64,000 bases of DNA, from assembly GCA_045545235.1 (NCBI GenBank), contig JAZQAN010000065.1, positions 36,184-100,183 of the forward strand, read 5' to 3'. The translations under genes and the position numbers were made by a program. Position 1 is the stretch's first letter, and every line of letters starts with the position of its first letter. This DNA is from CAZNKU01 sp045545235 (lineage in GTDB: Bacteria; Bacillota; Clostridia; Monoglobales; Firm-18). This document shows, piece after piece, positions 40,716 through 50,398 of the stretch. Under the pieces are notes generated by a model. That model saw only the letters and a list, made by a program, of their open reading frames with translations, did not search any database and was not told the origin of the DNA.

Positions 40716-41746
40716 TGGCTAAAATTATAACAATGGGTGAAACAATGCTTAGATTGTCAACACCTAATAATGAAAAATTTATTCAGGCAGATGAATTTGA
40801 TGTATGCTACGGTGGCGGTGAAGCTAACGTTGCAGTATCACTTGCAAACTACGGACACGATACAGAATTCGTATCTAAAGTTCCTGCTAACCCAATCGGT
40901 GAATGTGCTGTTGCAGCACTTAGAAAAATGAATGTTGGTACAAAGTTTGTTGCTCGTGGTGGTGAAAGACTTGGTATCTATTTCTTGGAACACGGTTCAG
41001 CTATGAGACCTTCAAACGTTGTATATGACAGAGCAAACTCCGCTATTGCAACAGCTACAGCTGATGATTTTGATTTTGACGCTATTTTTGATGGTGCAGA
41101 CTGGTTCCATTTTACAGGTATTACTCCTGCTATTTCAGATGCAGGTGCTGAAATTACAGAACTTGCTTGTAAGGCTGCTAAAGCTAAAGGCGTAAAGATT
41201 TCATGTGACCTTAACTTCCGTAAAAAGCTTTGGTCAAGTGAAAAAGCTCAGAAGGTTATGTCAAACCTTATGCAGTATGTTGACGTATGTATCGGTAATG
41301 AAGAAGATGCTGAAAAAGTTCTTGGCTTCAAACCTGGTGAAACAGACGTTACAAGTGGTGAACTTGAACTTGCAGGTTACAAGAGCATTTTCGAACAGAT
41401 GGTTGAAAAGTTCAACTTTGAATATGTAATTTCTTCTCTTCGTGTTTCTAACTCTGCTTCAGATAACGGCTGGTCAGCTTGTATCTATAAGAGAGATACT
41501 AAGGAATTCTATCATTCAAGAGAATATCACATTACACCTATCGTTGACCGTGTTGGTGGTGGTGATAGCTTTGCAGGTGGTGTAATCTGCGGCTTCTGTG
41601 ATGGTAAGGATTTCAAAGAAACTTTGGAATTTGCTGTTGCAGCTTCAGCTTTGAAGCACACAATTCCTGGTGATGCTAACATGGTATCACGTGCGGAAGT
41701 TGATGCTTTGGCAGGTGGCGACGGTTCAGGTCGTGTACAGAGATAA
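40715..41746 (+). CDS. kdgK: PfkB-family 2-keto-3-deoxygluconate kinase
   Basis: Ribokinase-fold sugar kinase of 343 residues. It has the N-terminal MGETMLRLSTPNNEKF substrate region, GGGEANVAVSLANYG, and the C-terminal phosphate/anion-hole motif VDRVGGGDSFAGGVICGF with catalytic Asp. These features fit KDG kinases, which make KDPG for the adjacent aldolase. Its ATG shares one base with the kdgA stop. A strong terminator follows. Confidence 0.92.
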   Translation: MAKIITMGETMLRLSTPNNEKFIQADEFDVCYGGGEANVAVSLANYGHDTEFVSKVPANPIGECAVAALRKMNVGTKFVARGGERLGIYFLEHGSAMRPSNVVYDRANSAIATATADDFDFDAIFDGADWFHFTGITPAISDAGAEITELACKAAKAKGVKISCDLNFRKKLWSSEKAQKVMSNLMQYVDVCIGNEEDAEKVLGFKPGETDVTSGELELAGYKSIFEQMVEKFNFEYVISSLRVSNSASDNGWSACIYKRDTKEFYHSREYHITPIVDRVGGGDSFAGGVICGFCDGKDFKETLEFAVAASALKHTIPGDANMVSRAEVDALAGGDGSGRVQR

Positions 41747-41759
41747 TTAAATAAATTTT

Positions 41760-41803
41760 AAGAGGCTGTCGCAAAATGGGTTTATTTTGTGACAGCCTCT
41801 TTT
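41760..41803 (+). terminator. Intrinsic terminator after kdgK
   Basis: Long stem of AAGAGGCTGTC...AAAAT and its complement with a short central mismatch, ending in TTTT. It closes the kdgA-kdgK unit. Confidence 0.85.
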
Positions 41804-41908
41804 GATGTGAATGAAAAATTGATTTGTTTTAAATCTATCATAACACTTAAAATGGATTTATTGAGTTTTTCCCTTGTGTGGTGTGTGCAATTTTGCTACA
41901 CCTCTTTT

Positions 41909-42778
41909 TTATGAATTTATTACTGATTGCGCATATTCCGACGGCGTCATCCCGGTAATGTTTTTAAATCTTCTCGAAAAATACTGTTGGGAAGAAAAAC
42001 ACAGATATTCCGATATTTCTGCAAGATTCATTTCTTTTTGTCTTATTAAGTGCTTTGCGCAGTCTATTTTGCATTTTGAAAAATAATCCATTGCACCATA
42101 GCCCAAATTTTCACGGAAAAGCTTTTTCATATTTGTACTGCTAATGCCGAATTTTTCGCATAGTTCAGGAAATGTTATTTCCTTTGAGACATTGTTTTCA
42201 AGATATGTGCATATTTCGGATAAAACGGGATTTGAAATATGGGTAAGAGGTGCTGAGGCAGCAGGGGCAGATATGTTTTCTCTTATACAGCTTAGTATAA
42301 ATAGCTCTATGTATATTTTTATAAGGTTTTCTGCCCCTATAGAAGCTTTTGGGTTTTTAACAAGCTTTGTGCTGCTTGGTTCTCCCAATGGGGTTGAAAA
42401 TGCATCCTGTGCTGCAGAAATAAGCTTTGAAATATACTCTTTTTTTTCAGAGTCGCACTGTACGGTTTTGCCGGCACTTTTAAATAATTTTTCATTTGAG
42501 CATTCAAATGAAAATATTACTGCGTTTGCAGCTTTTCCGTATGCCGGTTTTACAGAATGAAGCTCCATTGGGGGAATGATTCTGAAGTGCCCCGGCGGTA
42601 TGATAATTTCCTTTGCTCGTATTGTGGCAAGCAGATAATCTTTGTCTGCATATATTACTTCCCAAAAGTTGTGCATCTCGCCCGAAAAGACAAAATCACG
42701 CTCGTATTCAAAGTAATTTATTGATATTATTTTATCAATATTAACTTCGTTTTTCAAATTGATTGGCATATATATCAT
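41909..42778 (-). CDS. AraC-family transcriptional regulator
   Basis: A 289-residue regulator with a cupin-like N-terminal domain (FEYERDFVFSGEMHNFWEVIYADK, IIPPMELHSVKP). The C-terminal DNA-binding domain shows the first helix-turn-helix TFPELCEKFGISSTNMKKLF and the signature EISEYLCFSSQQYFSRRFKN followed by GMTPSEYAQS. ATG 42778 has AAGGTG upstream; promoter at 42796-42824. It lies between kdgK, which it faces tail-to-tail, and a divergent phosphohexomutase. Likely targets are the neighbouring sugar genes, not proven. Confidence 0.92.
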   Translation of the reverse strand: MIYMPINLKNEVNIDKIISINYFEYERDFVFSGEMHNFWEVIYADKDYLLATIRAKEIIIPPGHFRIIPPMELHSVKPAYGKAANAVIFSFECSNEKLFKSAGKTVQCDSEKKEYISKLISAAQDAFSTPLGEPSSTKLVKNPKASIGAENLIKIYIELFILSCIRENISAPAASAPLTHISNPVLSEICTYLENNVSKEITFPELCEKFGISSTNMKKLFRENLGYGAMDYFSKCKIDCAKHLIRQKEMNLAEISEYLCFSSQQYFSRRFKNITGMTPSEYAQSVINS

Positions 42779-42795
42779 ATTTAATCACCTTTTTT

Positions 42796-42824
42796 ATTAT
42801 ACATCATTTTTAAAGCAAATGCAA
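42796..42824 (-). promoter_or_regulatory. Promoter of the second AraC regulator
   Basis: Minus-strand TTGCAT (42824-42819), 17-nt spacer, perfect TATAAT (42801-42796). Confidence 0.7.
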
Positions 42825-42856
42825 CCAAAAGTATAAAATTAATGTCCAATTTTACT

Positions 42857-42884
42857 TTGACAATTGATTTGGGTGTGATATACT
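42857..42884 (+). promoter_or_regulatory. Promoter of the phosphohexomutase gene
   Basis: Perfect TTGACA (42857-42862), 16-nt spacer, TATACT (42879-42884), 33 nt before ATG 42918. Confidence 0.7.
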
Positions 42885-42917
42885 TAATATATAAAGTAAT
42901 GGAAAAGAGGGAAAAAT

Positions 42918-44333
42918 ATGATAAAATTCGGTACAGGCGGTTGGAGAGCTGAAATAGGTAAAGAATTTAATATGTATAACATCCGTAAGGTTGCTCAGGG
43001 TGTTAGTAATTATATGAAGGCAAAAAAACAGGACAGTCTTCCTGTTATTATAGGTTATGACAGACGTTTTCTTTCAGACAGTGCGGCAAAATGGATGGCG
43101 GAAGTTTTCAGTGCAAATGGCATAAAAGTTATCTTTATGCACAGAAGTGCACCTACTCCTATGGTTATGCACTATGTTATGAAAAACAATCTTCTTTTTG
43201 GTTTTGAGGTTACTGCTTCACATAATCCTTCAAATTATAATGGTATAAAGGTTATTGTTAAGGAAGGTAGAGATGCTCCGCTTGAGGTTACTGCAGACCT
43301 TGAAGAATATATAAACAAGCTTGAGGATAAGGATGTTCTTATAAACACATTTGATGAAGGTCTTGCAAGCGGCTGTATTGAGTATCTTGAAAATCCGTTT
43401 AATGATTTTCTTGATGATATCCTTGCAGTAATTGACTGTGATGCTATTCGCAAACGCGGTCTTCGTATTTTGTTTGACCCTATGCATGGTTCATCTGCAT
43501 ATCCTTTGATGGTTATTTTGCACACAACACGTTGTACAGTTGATATTATAAACGGAAATCGTGATGCATACTTTGGCGGAACAATGCCTGCACCTACAGA
43601 ATCTACACTTAAGAGCCTTGCAATGCAGGTTGTTGCAGGTGGTTATGACCTTGGTATTGGTGTTGACGGTGATGGTGACAGACTTGGTATTGTAGACAGT
43701 AACGGTCAGTATATTAATGCAAATGAAATTCTTACTTTATTATACTACTATCTTCACGAATATAAGGGCTGGAAGGGTCCTGTTGTAAGAAACCTTGCTA
43801 CAACACATCTTCTTGATAAGGTTGCGGCAGATTTGGGCGAAGAGTGCTACGAAGTTCCTGTTGGTTTCAAATACATTTCTTCTAAAATTGACGATGTAGA
43901 TGCTATTCTTGGTGGTGAGTCAAGTGGTGGTCTTACAGTTCGTGGACATATTCACGGTAAAGATTCTGTTTATGCGGCATCTCTTTTCGTTGAAATGATA
44001 AGCAAAACGGGCAAGACACCAACTGAACTTATTAAGAAAATTCAGAAAAAATATGGTACACACGTTATGGTTGAAGAAAATCTTGAGTTCCTTCCGGAGG
44101 ACAAAGAGGCAGTTTTGAATACTGTAATGGTAGAAAAGAAGTTGCCTGAATTCCCACAGAAAATTATGTCTGTAAGCTATGAAGACGGATGCAAGGTTTA
44201 CTTTGAGGATTCATCATTTGTCATCTGCCGTTTCAGCGGAACAGAACCATTACTTAGAATTTTTGCAGAAAGCTCAACAAAAGAAAAAGCTGCAGAATAT
44301 GTAGCTTGTTGGAAAGAAATGCTTGGTCTTTAA
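42918..44333 (+). CDS. Phosphoglucomutase/phosphomannomutase family protein
   Basis: Alpha-D-phosphohexomutase of 471 residues that moves phosphate between C1 and C6 of a hexose. Domain 1 carries the phosphoserine loop TASHNPSNYNG, domain 2 the metal loop DGDGDRLGIVD, domain 3 the sugar loop GGESSGG, and domain 4 the phosphate loop RFSGTEPLLRI. All four active-site loops are intact. It could supply glucose-1-phosphate or mannose-1-phosphate for surface glycans; the sugar is not readable. Monocistronic with its own promoter and terminator. Confidence 0.93.
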   Translation: MIKFGTGGWRAEIGKEFNMYNIRKVAQGVSNYMKAKKQDSLPVIIGYDRRFLSDSAAKWMAEVFSANGIKVIFMHRSAPTPMVMHYVMKNNLLFGFEVTASHNPSNYNGIKVIVKEGRDAPLEVTADLEEYINKLEDKDVLINTFDEGLASGCIEYLENPFNDFLDDILAVIDCDAIRKRGLRILFDPMHGSSAYPLMVILHTTRCTVDIINGNRDAYFGGTMPAPTESTLKSLAMQVVAGGYDLGIGVDGDGDRLGIVDSNGQYINANEILTLLYYYLHEYKGWKGPVVRNLATTHLLDKVAADLGEECYEVPVGFKYISSKIDDVDAILGGESSGGLTVRGHIHGKDSVYAASLFVEMISKTGKTPTELIKKIQKKYGTHVMVEENLEFLPEDKEAVLNTVMVEKKLPEFPQKIMSVSYEDGCKVYFEDSSFVICRFSGTEPLLRIFAESSTKEKAAEYVACWKEMLGL

Positions 44334-44351
44334 TAAATAGAAGCGATAACA

Positions 44352-44382
44352 AAAACCCGAAACAAATTTTGTTTCGGGTTTT
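44352..44382. terminator. Bidirectional intrinsic terminator
   Basis: 13-bp stem AAAACCCGAAACA (44352-44364) with 44370-44382, A/T-rich ends on both strands. It serves the phosphohexomutase gene and the converging CE12-like gene. Confidence 0.9.
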
Positions 44383-44399
44383 ATTTTGGTGATTTGAGT

Positions 44400-47375
44400 T
44401 TATTTCATACTGATATTATCAAATGTACATTCGCTGTTTGCTGTAAATTCTATAGTTGCGTTTGTAATATTTGAAACAGTTGAAAGATTTATCTGTGCTG
44501 TTTTTACCGTTGGGCTTAATATTGCGGTTGAAACTGCTGTGCCGTTTACTTTTACAGTAACAGAAACATCTGATGTGACATCTGCACTTAAAGTATAGTT
44601 TTTAGCACCCTGTGCCTTAAGTGAGGTAGTAATATCCTGACTTATTGTTCCTGTTGTTGTAAGTGAACCGAAGTTGTTACCGTATTTTTGTGGAGCACCT
44701 TCAGGAACTGTAAATTCAAATGTTCTTGTTTCCGGAACTGTCCAGTCATATAAGCCTACTTCAAAGCCGCCGTTGCTTATAAGTTGTGAATCGTTAATTG
44801 TAATATAGTTTTTAATATCAAGGTCTTTTACTACAAACTGTTGTGCAAGGAAGTCTGCTATATACTGCGCACCTCTGTACTGGATGTGAGTCGGGTCGTA
44901 GTGAATACCGAGTGTGGTATCTGTAAGTGAGTAATTAAACTCGCTGTCGCTTCCTATAAATCCGTTATCAGCAAGGTTATACAGATATATTGCCTGCTGG
45001 TGAGCTGCTCTACCATTTTTGTAGCTTGCAAGATAACTTTCATCTTTGAAAAGTTCTTTTTCCATTTCGGTCATTGCAAGGTTCATATTTATGCAAGGTA
45101 CGCCAAGCTCTTTGGCATATGGAACAAACACTTCCTGATAGCGATTATATATGTTGACTTTATAGGGATATGTCATGTTTGGATGAACATTCGGAGCATT
45201 TGAAACGAATATTACATTTCCGCCCGCTTTTCTTGTATCATCAACAATTGTTTTTAGGTTGGCTTTGTATTCTTCTACTGTAGTCTTTTTGGTACCGCTT
45301 CCCACGTCGTTATGACCGAGTGATACAATTACATAGTCCCCTTCTTTTATGGCTGTTTTGTATCTGTGCCATACAGGGCGTGTAAATGTTGTATCTGAAA
45401 GAACACCCTGAACAAAAGTTCTTGTACTCCAACCGCTTGCGGCAAAGTTAAAGTAGTTTACATCTTCTGTAAAGTATTCTCTGAAGTTGTATGCCCAACC
45501 CTGACGTGGGAAACTCTTTGTGTCATAATCCTGACCGAGCGAGTCACTTAGTACGAATATTGATGGTTTTGAAAGTTTGGTTTCTGATGTACCATCAAGG
45601 TTACCAACCTTTGAAACACTGATATCGTCTATAAGGAAACCTTCTTTACCGGTATTGCTGTACCCGGTTATAACAAGTTTTGCAAATGTAACTTCTTTTT
45701 CGCTGTTTACATCCAGTGTTTCTGAATAGTCATCGTTAACAATGTATTCTGAAAGTTCTACAATACAGTTAGCATTTAACCATTCGGGTCCTACAAGAAG
45801 GGTTTTCATATTAGTTTTTCTGTTTTCAGTATCACCTGTTAAACGATATTCTATATACATTCTTACATTGACATCGTCATCATTTACACTTTTAGCGAAT
45901 GAACTGATGTGGTAGAAGCCCTGACCTGAAAGATTGACCTTTGATGTAATGTCTTGCTCGAATACTCCTGCGACTATTTTAACGGAGTTGTTGCTGTTGT
46001 GACCTTCGTTTACTATAACGTTGCCGGAATTGGATGTGGTCCAACCCTTGTATGTTCCATCTTCAAATGCACCGTTGGTAATAAATTCCGGTGCAACAAT
46101 AGCTTTTTTGCGTATTATTGATGGTAGTATCGGAGCCTGATTTGTGTCCATAACAAAAGCCTTTACTTTAACCGTATCTGCAGGAATATTTTCTGTTTTG
46201 CTGAGTGTTCTTGGTGAACCTGTATAAGGCAAATTATATTTGTTAAGCTTAATCATTTTACCGCTTTCGTTGTAGAATGCCATATAAACATCAGCGTTTT
46301 TAGGTTCAACAATAGTTGCCAAAACTTCTGCCGTACCTGCTTTAAAGTCCGCCGACATATCAAACTTGCTTATTTGTTTTGTTTTAACATAAATTGAATA
46401 ATCTGTTTTCTTTGTTTCTGCTGTATTTGTAGCATCGGAAGAAAGAGCATATGATGTTATTTTAATATAGCCCGGAAGGGATTCAGGCATAGTAACATCT
46501 ACTCTGTTGCAGTCAACTGCAGAGGTGTATAAAAGTGTATCCTTGATATCTGCAAGTGTTGTTTCATCATTTACTTCAATTTCAAATGTTCTTTTTGTAA
46601 CATCCAGATCTACGTCGTTAAAGGATAGTGATTTTAAAGTTGAATCATCTTTAACGGAGTTGCAAGTTTCTTCGCTGTCAAACATTACAACCTTAAGGTC
46701 TGCAAGCTGAACACTGTAATTTGCCAGAGAATTACTGAATTGAAATCTTATAAACGGAGCACCGGCAAAGGTTCCGAACTGATTAGTAAGATCTCTTGCA
46801 CCGAATGAGTTGGCAGTTGCAAGGTGTGTGCCTTCAAATTTCTGCCAGTTTTCGCTGTATGTATAGGTGGAACCGGTTATTCCTGTAAAACTTGCAAGTT
46901 TGTCTGTTTTTGCTTCGTTTCTTATACCGCCAACAAGTTTTATGTAAGGATTAATTTTTTCGTTGTTTGCACCCGGTACAGACCTCATATAGTAAGAAAC
47001 ATAAAAGAATTTATCGGTAAGGTTTGTAAGAGTTTCGGTGCCGAATGTATCACCATTTTTTATGTTAAGGGGAAAACGGTATGTAAAGCCTTTGTCTGAC
47101 GTTGTTATTACATCAAACTGTATAGCTTTGTCAAAATACGGAACGGAAACTTCTTCCATAAAAACAGGGTAATTGAGATTTCCGTTTGCATCATATCTTT
47201 CGTTGCCTAAAACCGCTGCACCGCACGCAGTGCCGCCGGCATTGACTTTAAAAAGCATATCGTCGGGGCTTTTTACCATTTTGCTTGTGCCCGTATTTGC
47301 GTCTGCAAATACAACTGTGGAACAAACAGAAAATATTAATACGAGTATTATAATAACAGAAAAAATTTTTTTCAT
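44400..47375 (-). CDS. Secreted multidomain SGNH esterase, CE12/rhamnogalacturonan acetylesterase-like
   Basis: A 991-residue secreted protein. Residues 1-24 are a signal peptide (basic start, hydrophobic core, cleavage near FADA). Then come beta-rich domains: a possible carbohydrate-binding domain (about 30-230), a cadherin-like/Fn3-like pair (about 235-440), and a CBM4/9-like domain (about 445-595, starting FITNGAFEDGTYKGW). The SGNH domain spans about 600-850, with nucleophile Ser in VLSDSLGQ near residue 610, Gly in FAASGWSTRT, GHND near residue 687 and DPTH near residue 828. A second binding-type domain (SNGGFEVGLYDW) ends the protein. This fits CE12 esterases that deacetylate pectin. 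AAGGAGG precedes ATG 47375. Confidence 0.85.
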   Translation of the reverse strand: MKKIFSVIIILVLIFSVCSTVVFADANTGTSKMVKSPDDMLFKVNAGGTACGAAVLGNERYDANGNLNYPVFMEEVSVPYFDKAIQFDVITTSDKGFTYRFPLNIKNGDTFGTETLTNLTDKFFYVSYYMRSVPGANNEKINPYIKLVGGIRNEAKTDKLASFTGITGSTYTYSENWQKFEGTHLATANSFGARDLTNQFGTFAGAPFIRFQFSNSLANYSVQLADLKVVMFDSEETCNSVKDDSTLKSLSFNDVDLDVTKRTFEIEVNDETTLADIKDTLLYTSAVDCNRVDVTMPESLPGYIKITSYALSSDATNTAETKKTDYSIYVKTKQISKFDMSADFKAGTAEVLATIVEPKNADVYMAFYNESGKMIKLNKYNLPYTGSPRTLSKTENIPADTVKVKAFVMDTNQAPILPSIIRKKAIVAPEFITNGAFEDGTYKGWTTSNSGNVIVNEGHNSNNSVKIVAGVFEQDITSKVNLSGQGFYHISSFAKSVNDDDVNVRMYIEYRLTGDTENRKTNMKTLLVGPEWLNANCIVELSEYIVNDDYSETLDVNSEKEVTFAKLVITGYSNTGKEGFLIDDISVSKVGNLDGTSETKLSKPSIFVLSDSLGQDYDTKSFPRQGWAYNFREYFTEDVNYFNFAASGWSTRTFVQGVLSDTTFTRPVWHRYKTAIKEGDYVIVSLGHNDVGSGTKKTTVEEYKANLKTIVDDTRKAGGNVIFVSNAPNVHPNMTYPYKVNIYNRYQEVFVPYAKELGVPCINMNLAMTEMEKELFKDESYLASYKNGRAAHQQAIYLYNLADNGFIGSDSEFNYSLTDTTLGIHYDPTHIQYRGAQYIADFLAQQFVVKDLDIKNYITINDSQLISNGGFEVGLYDWTVPETRTFEFTVPEGAPQKYGNNFGSLTTTGTISQDITTSLKAQGAKNYTLSADVTSDVSVTVKVNGTAVSTAILSPTVKTAQINLSTVSNITNATIEFTANSECTFDNISMK

Positions 47376-47461
47376 GGAAATTCCTCCTTTTTCTAAATAA
47401 TATCATAAATATGCTTTTGAGTAAATATCAAAATTAAAAAAATTTGTTTAAACTAATGAAA

Positions 47462-47491
47462 AAACGCTCTATGCGGATGCATAGAGCGTTT
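47462..47491 (-). terminator. Intrinsic terminator after the SLH protein gene
   Basis: Perfect 13-bp stem (47462-47474 with 47479-47491) and GGAT loop, followed in the minus direction by T6. It insulates the CE12-like gene from the SLH gene upstream. Confidence 0.85.
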
Positions 47492-47534
47492 CGTGTTAAT
47501 AAAAGGAGATTTGTAGATTTTAATTACATATTAA

Positions 47535-50171
47535 TTAAACTTCGCTTATTACAACAATTTCTGTTACAATACCCTTGTACATTCTTACAAATACTTTTTC
47601 GGGTTTTGCCTCATCAAACTTTGTGATGTAGCTTGAATCAGCAACTTTTACCTGTGCACGTGATGTTTTGCTTGCATCATAAACGTAAACTTTAGCTTCG
47701 GAAATGTCAAGGTTTGTTTCAGGCATATTGTTTGCAACAATGTTCATAGAGTTTGCAAATTTCTTGGTTACAGTACCTATAATTGTTACCATTTCAGTAC
47801 CTTCAACTTCTGTCATAACTTCAATGTCGTTATTTTTTCTGTTGTTACTGTCGAATAGCAGGGTGATTTTATCAATTTCGCCCTTTGAGTTTTTCTGATA
47901 CTGAATAATGTCACCTGTCTGAAGCACTTTGTCGTCTTTTAACAATGTGTCAGTATCCTTTGCGTTGATAATAATTTCTTTTCCGTCCTGGAATGCATAT
48001 AGTTTGTGGATTTCATCACCGTCATCATTTGAAGCACCTGCAACTCTGTTTACAACTGCAATTGATGAGTCTGCATTAACAACACCTGTTGAGTTTTTAA
48101 CTATAACTACTTTTGCTGTCAGGTCTTCTGTTAGGTCGTAAATTTCAACATCGTAAGTTGTTTTATCAACAAACATATCAATTGTTCTTATAGAGTATTC
48201 TTCACTATCCTGTGCGTTTGAAGGGATTTCAAATACTAAAGTTGATGCATTTACATTAAAACCGCCCAGTTTTTTGGAAGCTGCATTGTATTTGGCAGTT
48301 TCTGATGCAAAGTCAAGAGAAAATGCGTTTTTAAGCGGTGTTCCTGATGTTTCATTAACTGATGCTGTATTGATATATGATATTTCACCATTTGAGTTTT
48401 TGTCAAATGTTATAAGTTGCTTCAAAGAACCTTTGTTTGCTTCTTTTATTGCGTTAACAACAGCTTCACCTTTAAGTCCGCTTGTGTTGTTTACCTTAAT
48501 TTTTGAAGCACCTTCTATAATAACTGTTTCGCCTTCTTTTGTGAAAAGCTCAAATTTTACTTCTGTGCCAAATGAACCGTCAGTTGCGGCATTTACAAGA
48601 TAAGCATAGTTGCTTCCTGCTTTTGTCTGTGTGTCTACTGCTGCAATTTTGCCTTCAATGTCAAGGTAGAATGTGCCTTCGTCACCAAGCTTAAGTTCCG
48701 GTTGATTAGCTTCTGTATAGTTTGTGGCTATTTCGTAAAGCTTGTCGCCGATTTTATACATATCTTCTTCAATTTCGGAAATTTTTCCTGTTATTTTTTC
48801 GTTGCTCACATATACTTTAATAACAGTTGCCTCTGAAATATTGTGGTCATTTGCAGCTACTGAAAGAACATCCCATTCTTTTATGTCTTCAATGCCGATT
48901 TTCTTACCGTCTTTATAAATTGCAAAGGTAAGCTCTGTGTCTTCAGGGTCAAGTGTAAGTGTTAAAAGATTAAATTTATCAGTAATTCTGTTTCCTGTAA
49001 GTGATACTTCATCTACAATGATATTTTTGTATTCTGTAACAAATATATAGTCAAATATTTCATCGCTTGTAGTGTCAAGAAGTGTTATTTTTCCGCTTTT
49101 TAAAGCTTCAAGCTTTGTGATATCAAGCTCTACTGCAACACCGTTATAAAAAACTGTAGGTTTTTCTTTGATTGTTGCTGTTGTTGTTTTTTTGTCATTT
49201 TCTTTATCTTTCCAGTATGAAAGAGAAGTTGAGGTTATTTTTTCTATCTGGTCAGCATTAATTTCAATTTCTTCGTTTTTTGATTTGTTGTCGGAAATTA
49301 AAATAATTTTACTTTCTCCGTCAGCCTGTTCCTGAACATAGAATATAACATTTTTTGCCATGTGCTTTGATGCATCATAATCAGTTATATAAGTCTTTAC
49401 CGTACCTTCTGTTTTAATCTGTACCTGATTTTCTTTTAGTGTAGACGCACCGCTCATAGTTGTTTCGCTTGTTGCAGTTACCTGACCTGTAAGCTTTTCT
49501 ACGTCAAGCTTGTTTTTTAGTAGAGTTTTGTCTACAACTTCGTGTTTTTCATATGCACCAAAACCTGTTTTTTCCATAAGGTTAATTGTAAGTGCATTAA
49601 ATGCTAACTGTGCAACGATACCTCTTGTTGCAACAGAGTTTGTAGGAGCAGATACTCCGCCTTTGAACAGTCCTGCAGAACCTGCTGTTACAAGGTATCC
49701 TGTTGGAAACCCTCCGCTTGACTGTGCCGCCGGCTCATAGCCTAATGCGCGCATCATAATTGTTACTGCTTCAGCGTATGAAATGTTGTCATCAGGTCTG
49801 AATCTTCCTGTGTCGTCACCTATAACAAAGCCCTGTGCCTGAGAAACGTTAATGTATCCGTTTGCCCAGTGGCTTGCTGAAACATCAGGGAAATTTGCCT
49901 GTGTCTTAGTACTTTCGGCAACTTCAGTAAGTCCTGAAATTGCTGTTGCGATTTTTGCAACCTCCGAACGTTTTATAGGGTCTTCAAGTCTGAATTCCCC
50001 CGTGTCATCACCGACCATAATGCCAAGAGCGTATAAAAGCTCTACGGCCTCTTCATATTTTGTGCCTATTACATCCGTCGGAAATTCAGATGCAGATATA
50101 GGCGTTATAGCCATCATAGCTGTCATAATAAATACTATTGTCATTGAAACTATTCTTTTGATATTACTCAT
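47535..50171 (-). CDS. SLH-domain surface protein, S-layer paralogue 1
   Basis: An 878-residue secreted protein with an N-terminal signal peptide (residues 1-27). SLH repeats follow at about residues 30-80 (YEEAVELLYALGIMVGD and FRLEDPIKRSEVA) and 92-150 (FPDVSASHWANGYINVSQAQG, FRPDDNISYAEAVTIMMRALGYEP). A third, divergent one spans about 155-200. SLH domains anchor proteins to pyruvylated wall polymer. The remaining ~670 residues are a beta-rich core shared with the 60497-63259 protein: FYNGVAVELDITKL, WDVLSV, KLGDEGTFYLD, VYVYDASKT and a similar C-terminus. The shared core has no family I recognise. Less expression-biased codons than paralogue 2. Divergent from the next SLH gene. Confidence 0.9.
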   Translation of the reverse strand: MSNIKRIVSMTIVFIMTAMMAITPISASEFPTDVIGTKYEEAVELLYALGIMVGDDTGEFRLEDPIKRSEVAKIATAISGLTEVAESTKTQANFPDVSASHWANGYINVSQAQGFVIGDDTGRFRPDDNISYAEAVTIMMRALGYEPAAQSSGGFPTGYLVTAGSAGLFKGGVSAPTNSVATRGIVAQLAFNALTINLMEKTGFGAYEKHEVVDKTLLKNKLDVEKLTGQVTATSETTMSGASTLKENQVQIKTEGTVKTYITDYDASKHMAKNVIFYVQEQADGESKIILISDNKSKNEEIEINADQIEKITSTSLSYWKDKENDKKTTTATIKEKPTVFYNGVAVELDITKLEALKSGKITLLDTTSDEIFDYIFVTEYKNIIVDEVSLTGNRITDKFNLLTLTLDPEDTELTFAIYKDGKKIGIEDIKEWDVLSVAANDHNISEATVIKVYVSNEKITGKISEIEEDMYKIGDKLYEIATNYTEANQPELKLGDEGTFYLDIEGKIAAVDTQTKAGSNYAYLVNAATDGSFGTEVKFELFTKEGETVIIEGASKIKVNNTSGLKGEAVVNAIKEANKGSLKQLITFDKNSNGEISYINTASVNETSGTPLKNAFSLDFASETAKYNAASKKLGGFNVNASTLVFEIPSNAQDSEEYSIRTIDMFVDKTTYDVEIYDLTEDLTAKVVIVKNSTGVVNADSSIAVVNRVAGASNDDGDEIHKLYAFQDGKEIIINAKDTDTLLKDDKVLQTGDIIQYQKNSKGEIDKITLLFDSNNRKNNDIEVMTEVEGTEMVTIIGTVTKKFANSMNIVANNMPETNLDISEAKVYVYDASKTSRAQVKVADSSYITKFDEAKPEKVFVRMYKGIVTEIVVISEV

Positions 50172-50262
50172 TGGTTTTCCTCCTTGGATTTTTTTAAGGT
50201 TATAATGTTGAAAAAATCAGCAGGTTTACTTTTTATGCAACATTATGTCAACCACGAATATG

Positions 50263-50291
50263 ATGATACAATATTTTATTCAAAAATTCAA
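50263..50291 (-). promoter_or_regulatory. Promoter of S-layer paralogue 1
   Basis: Minus-strand TTGAAT (50291-50286), 17-nt spacer, TATCAT (50268-50263), about 90 nt before the start codon. A nearby TTGACA (50251-50246) lacks a good -10. Confidence 0.5.
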
Positions 50292-50323
50292 TGCTAAATA
50301 TTTTCCAATTTTGTAATTTGTTA

Positions 50324-50352
50324 TTGCTATTTTAAAATTGTTGTGATACAAT
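50324..50352 (+). promoter_or_regulatory. Promoter of the modular SLH protein
   Basis: TTGCTA (50324-50329), 17-nt spacer, TACAAT (50347-50352), about 48 nt before ATG 50399. Confidence 0.6.
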
Positions 50353-50398
50353 ATATTGTAGATTAGTATAAAACTACACTACTATTGGAGGGATAAGA

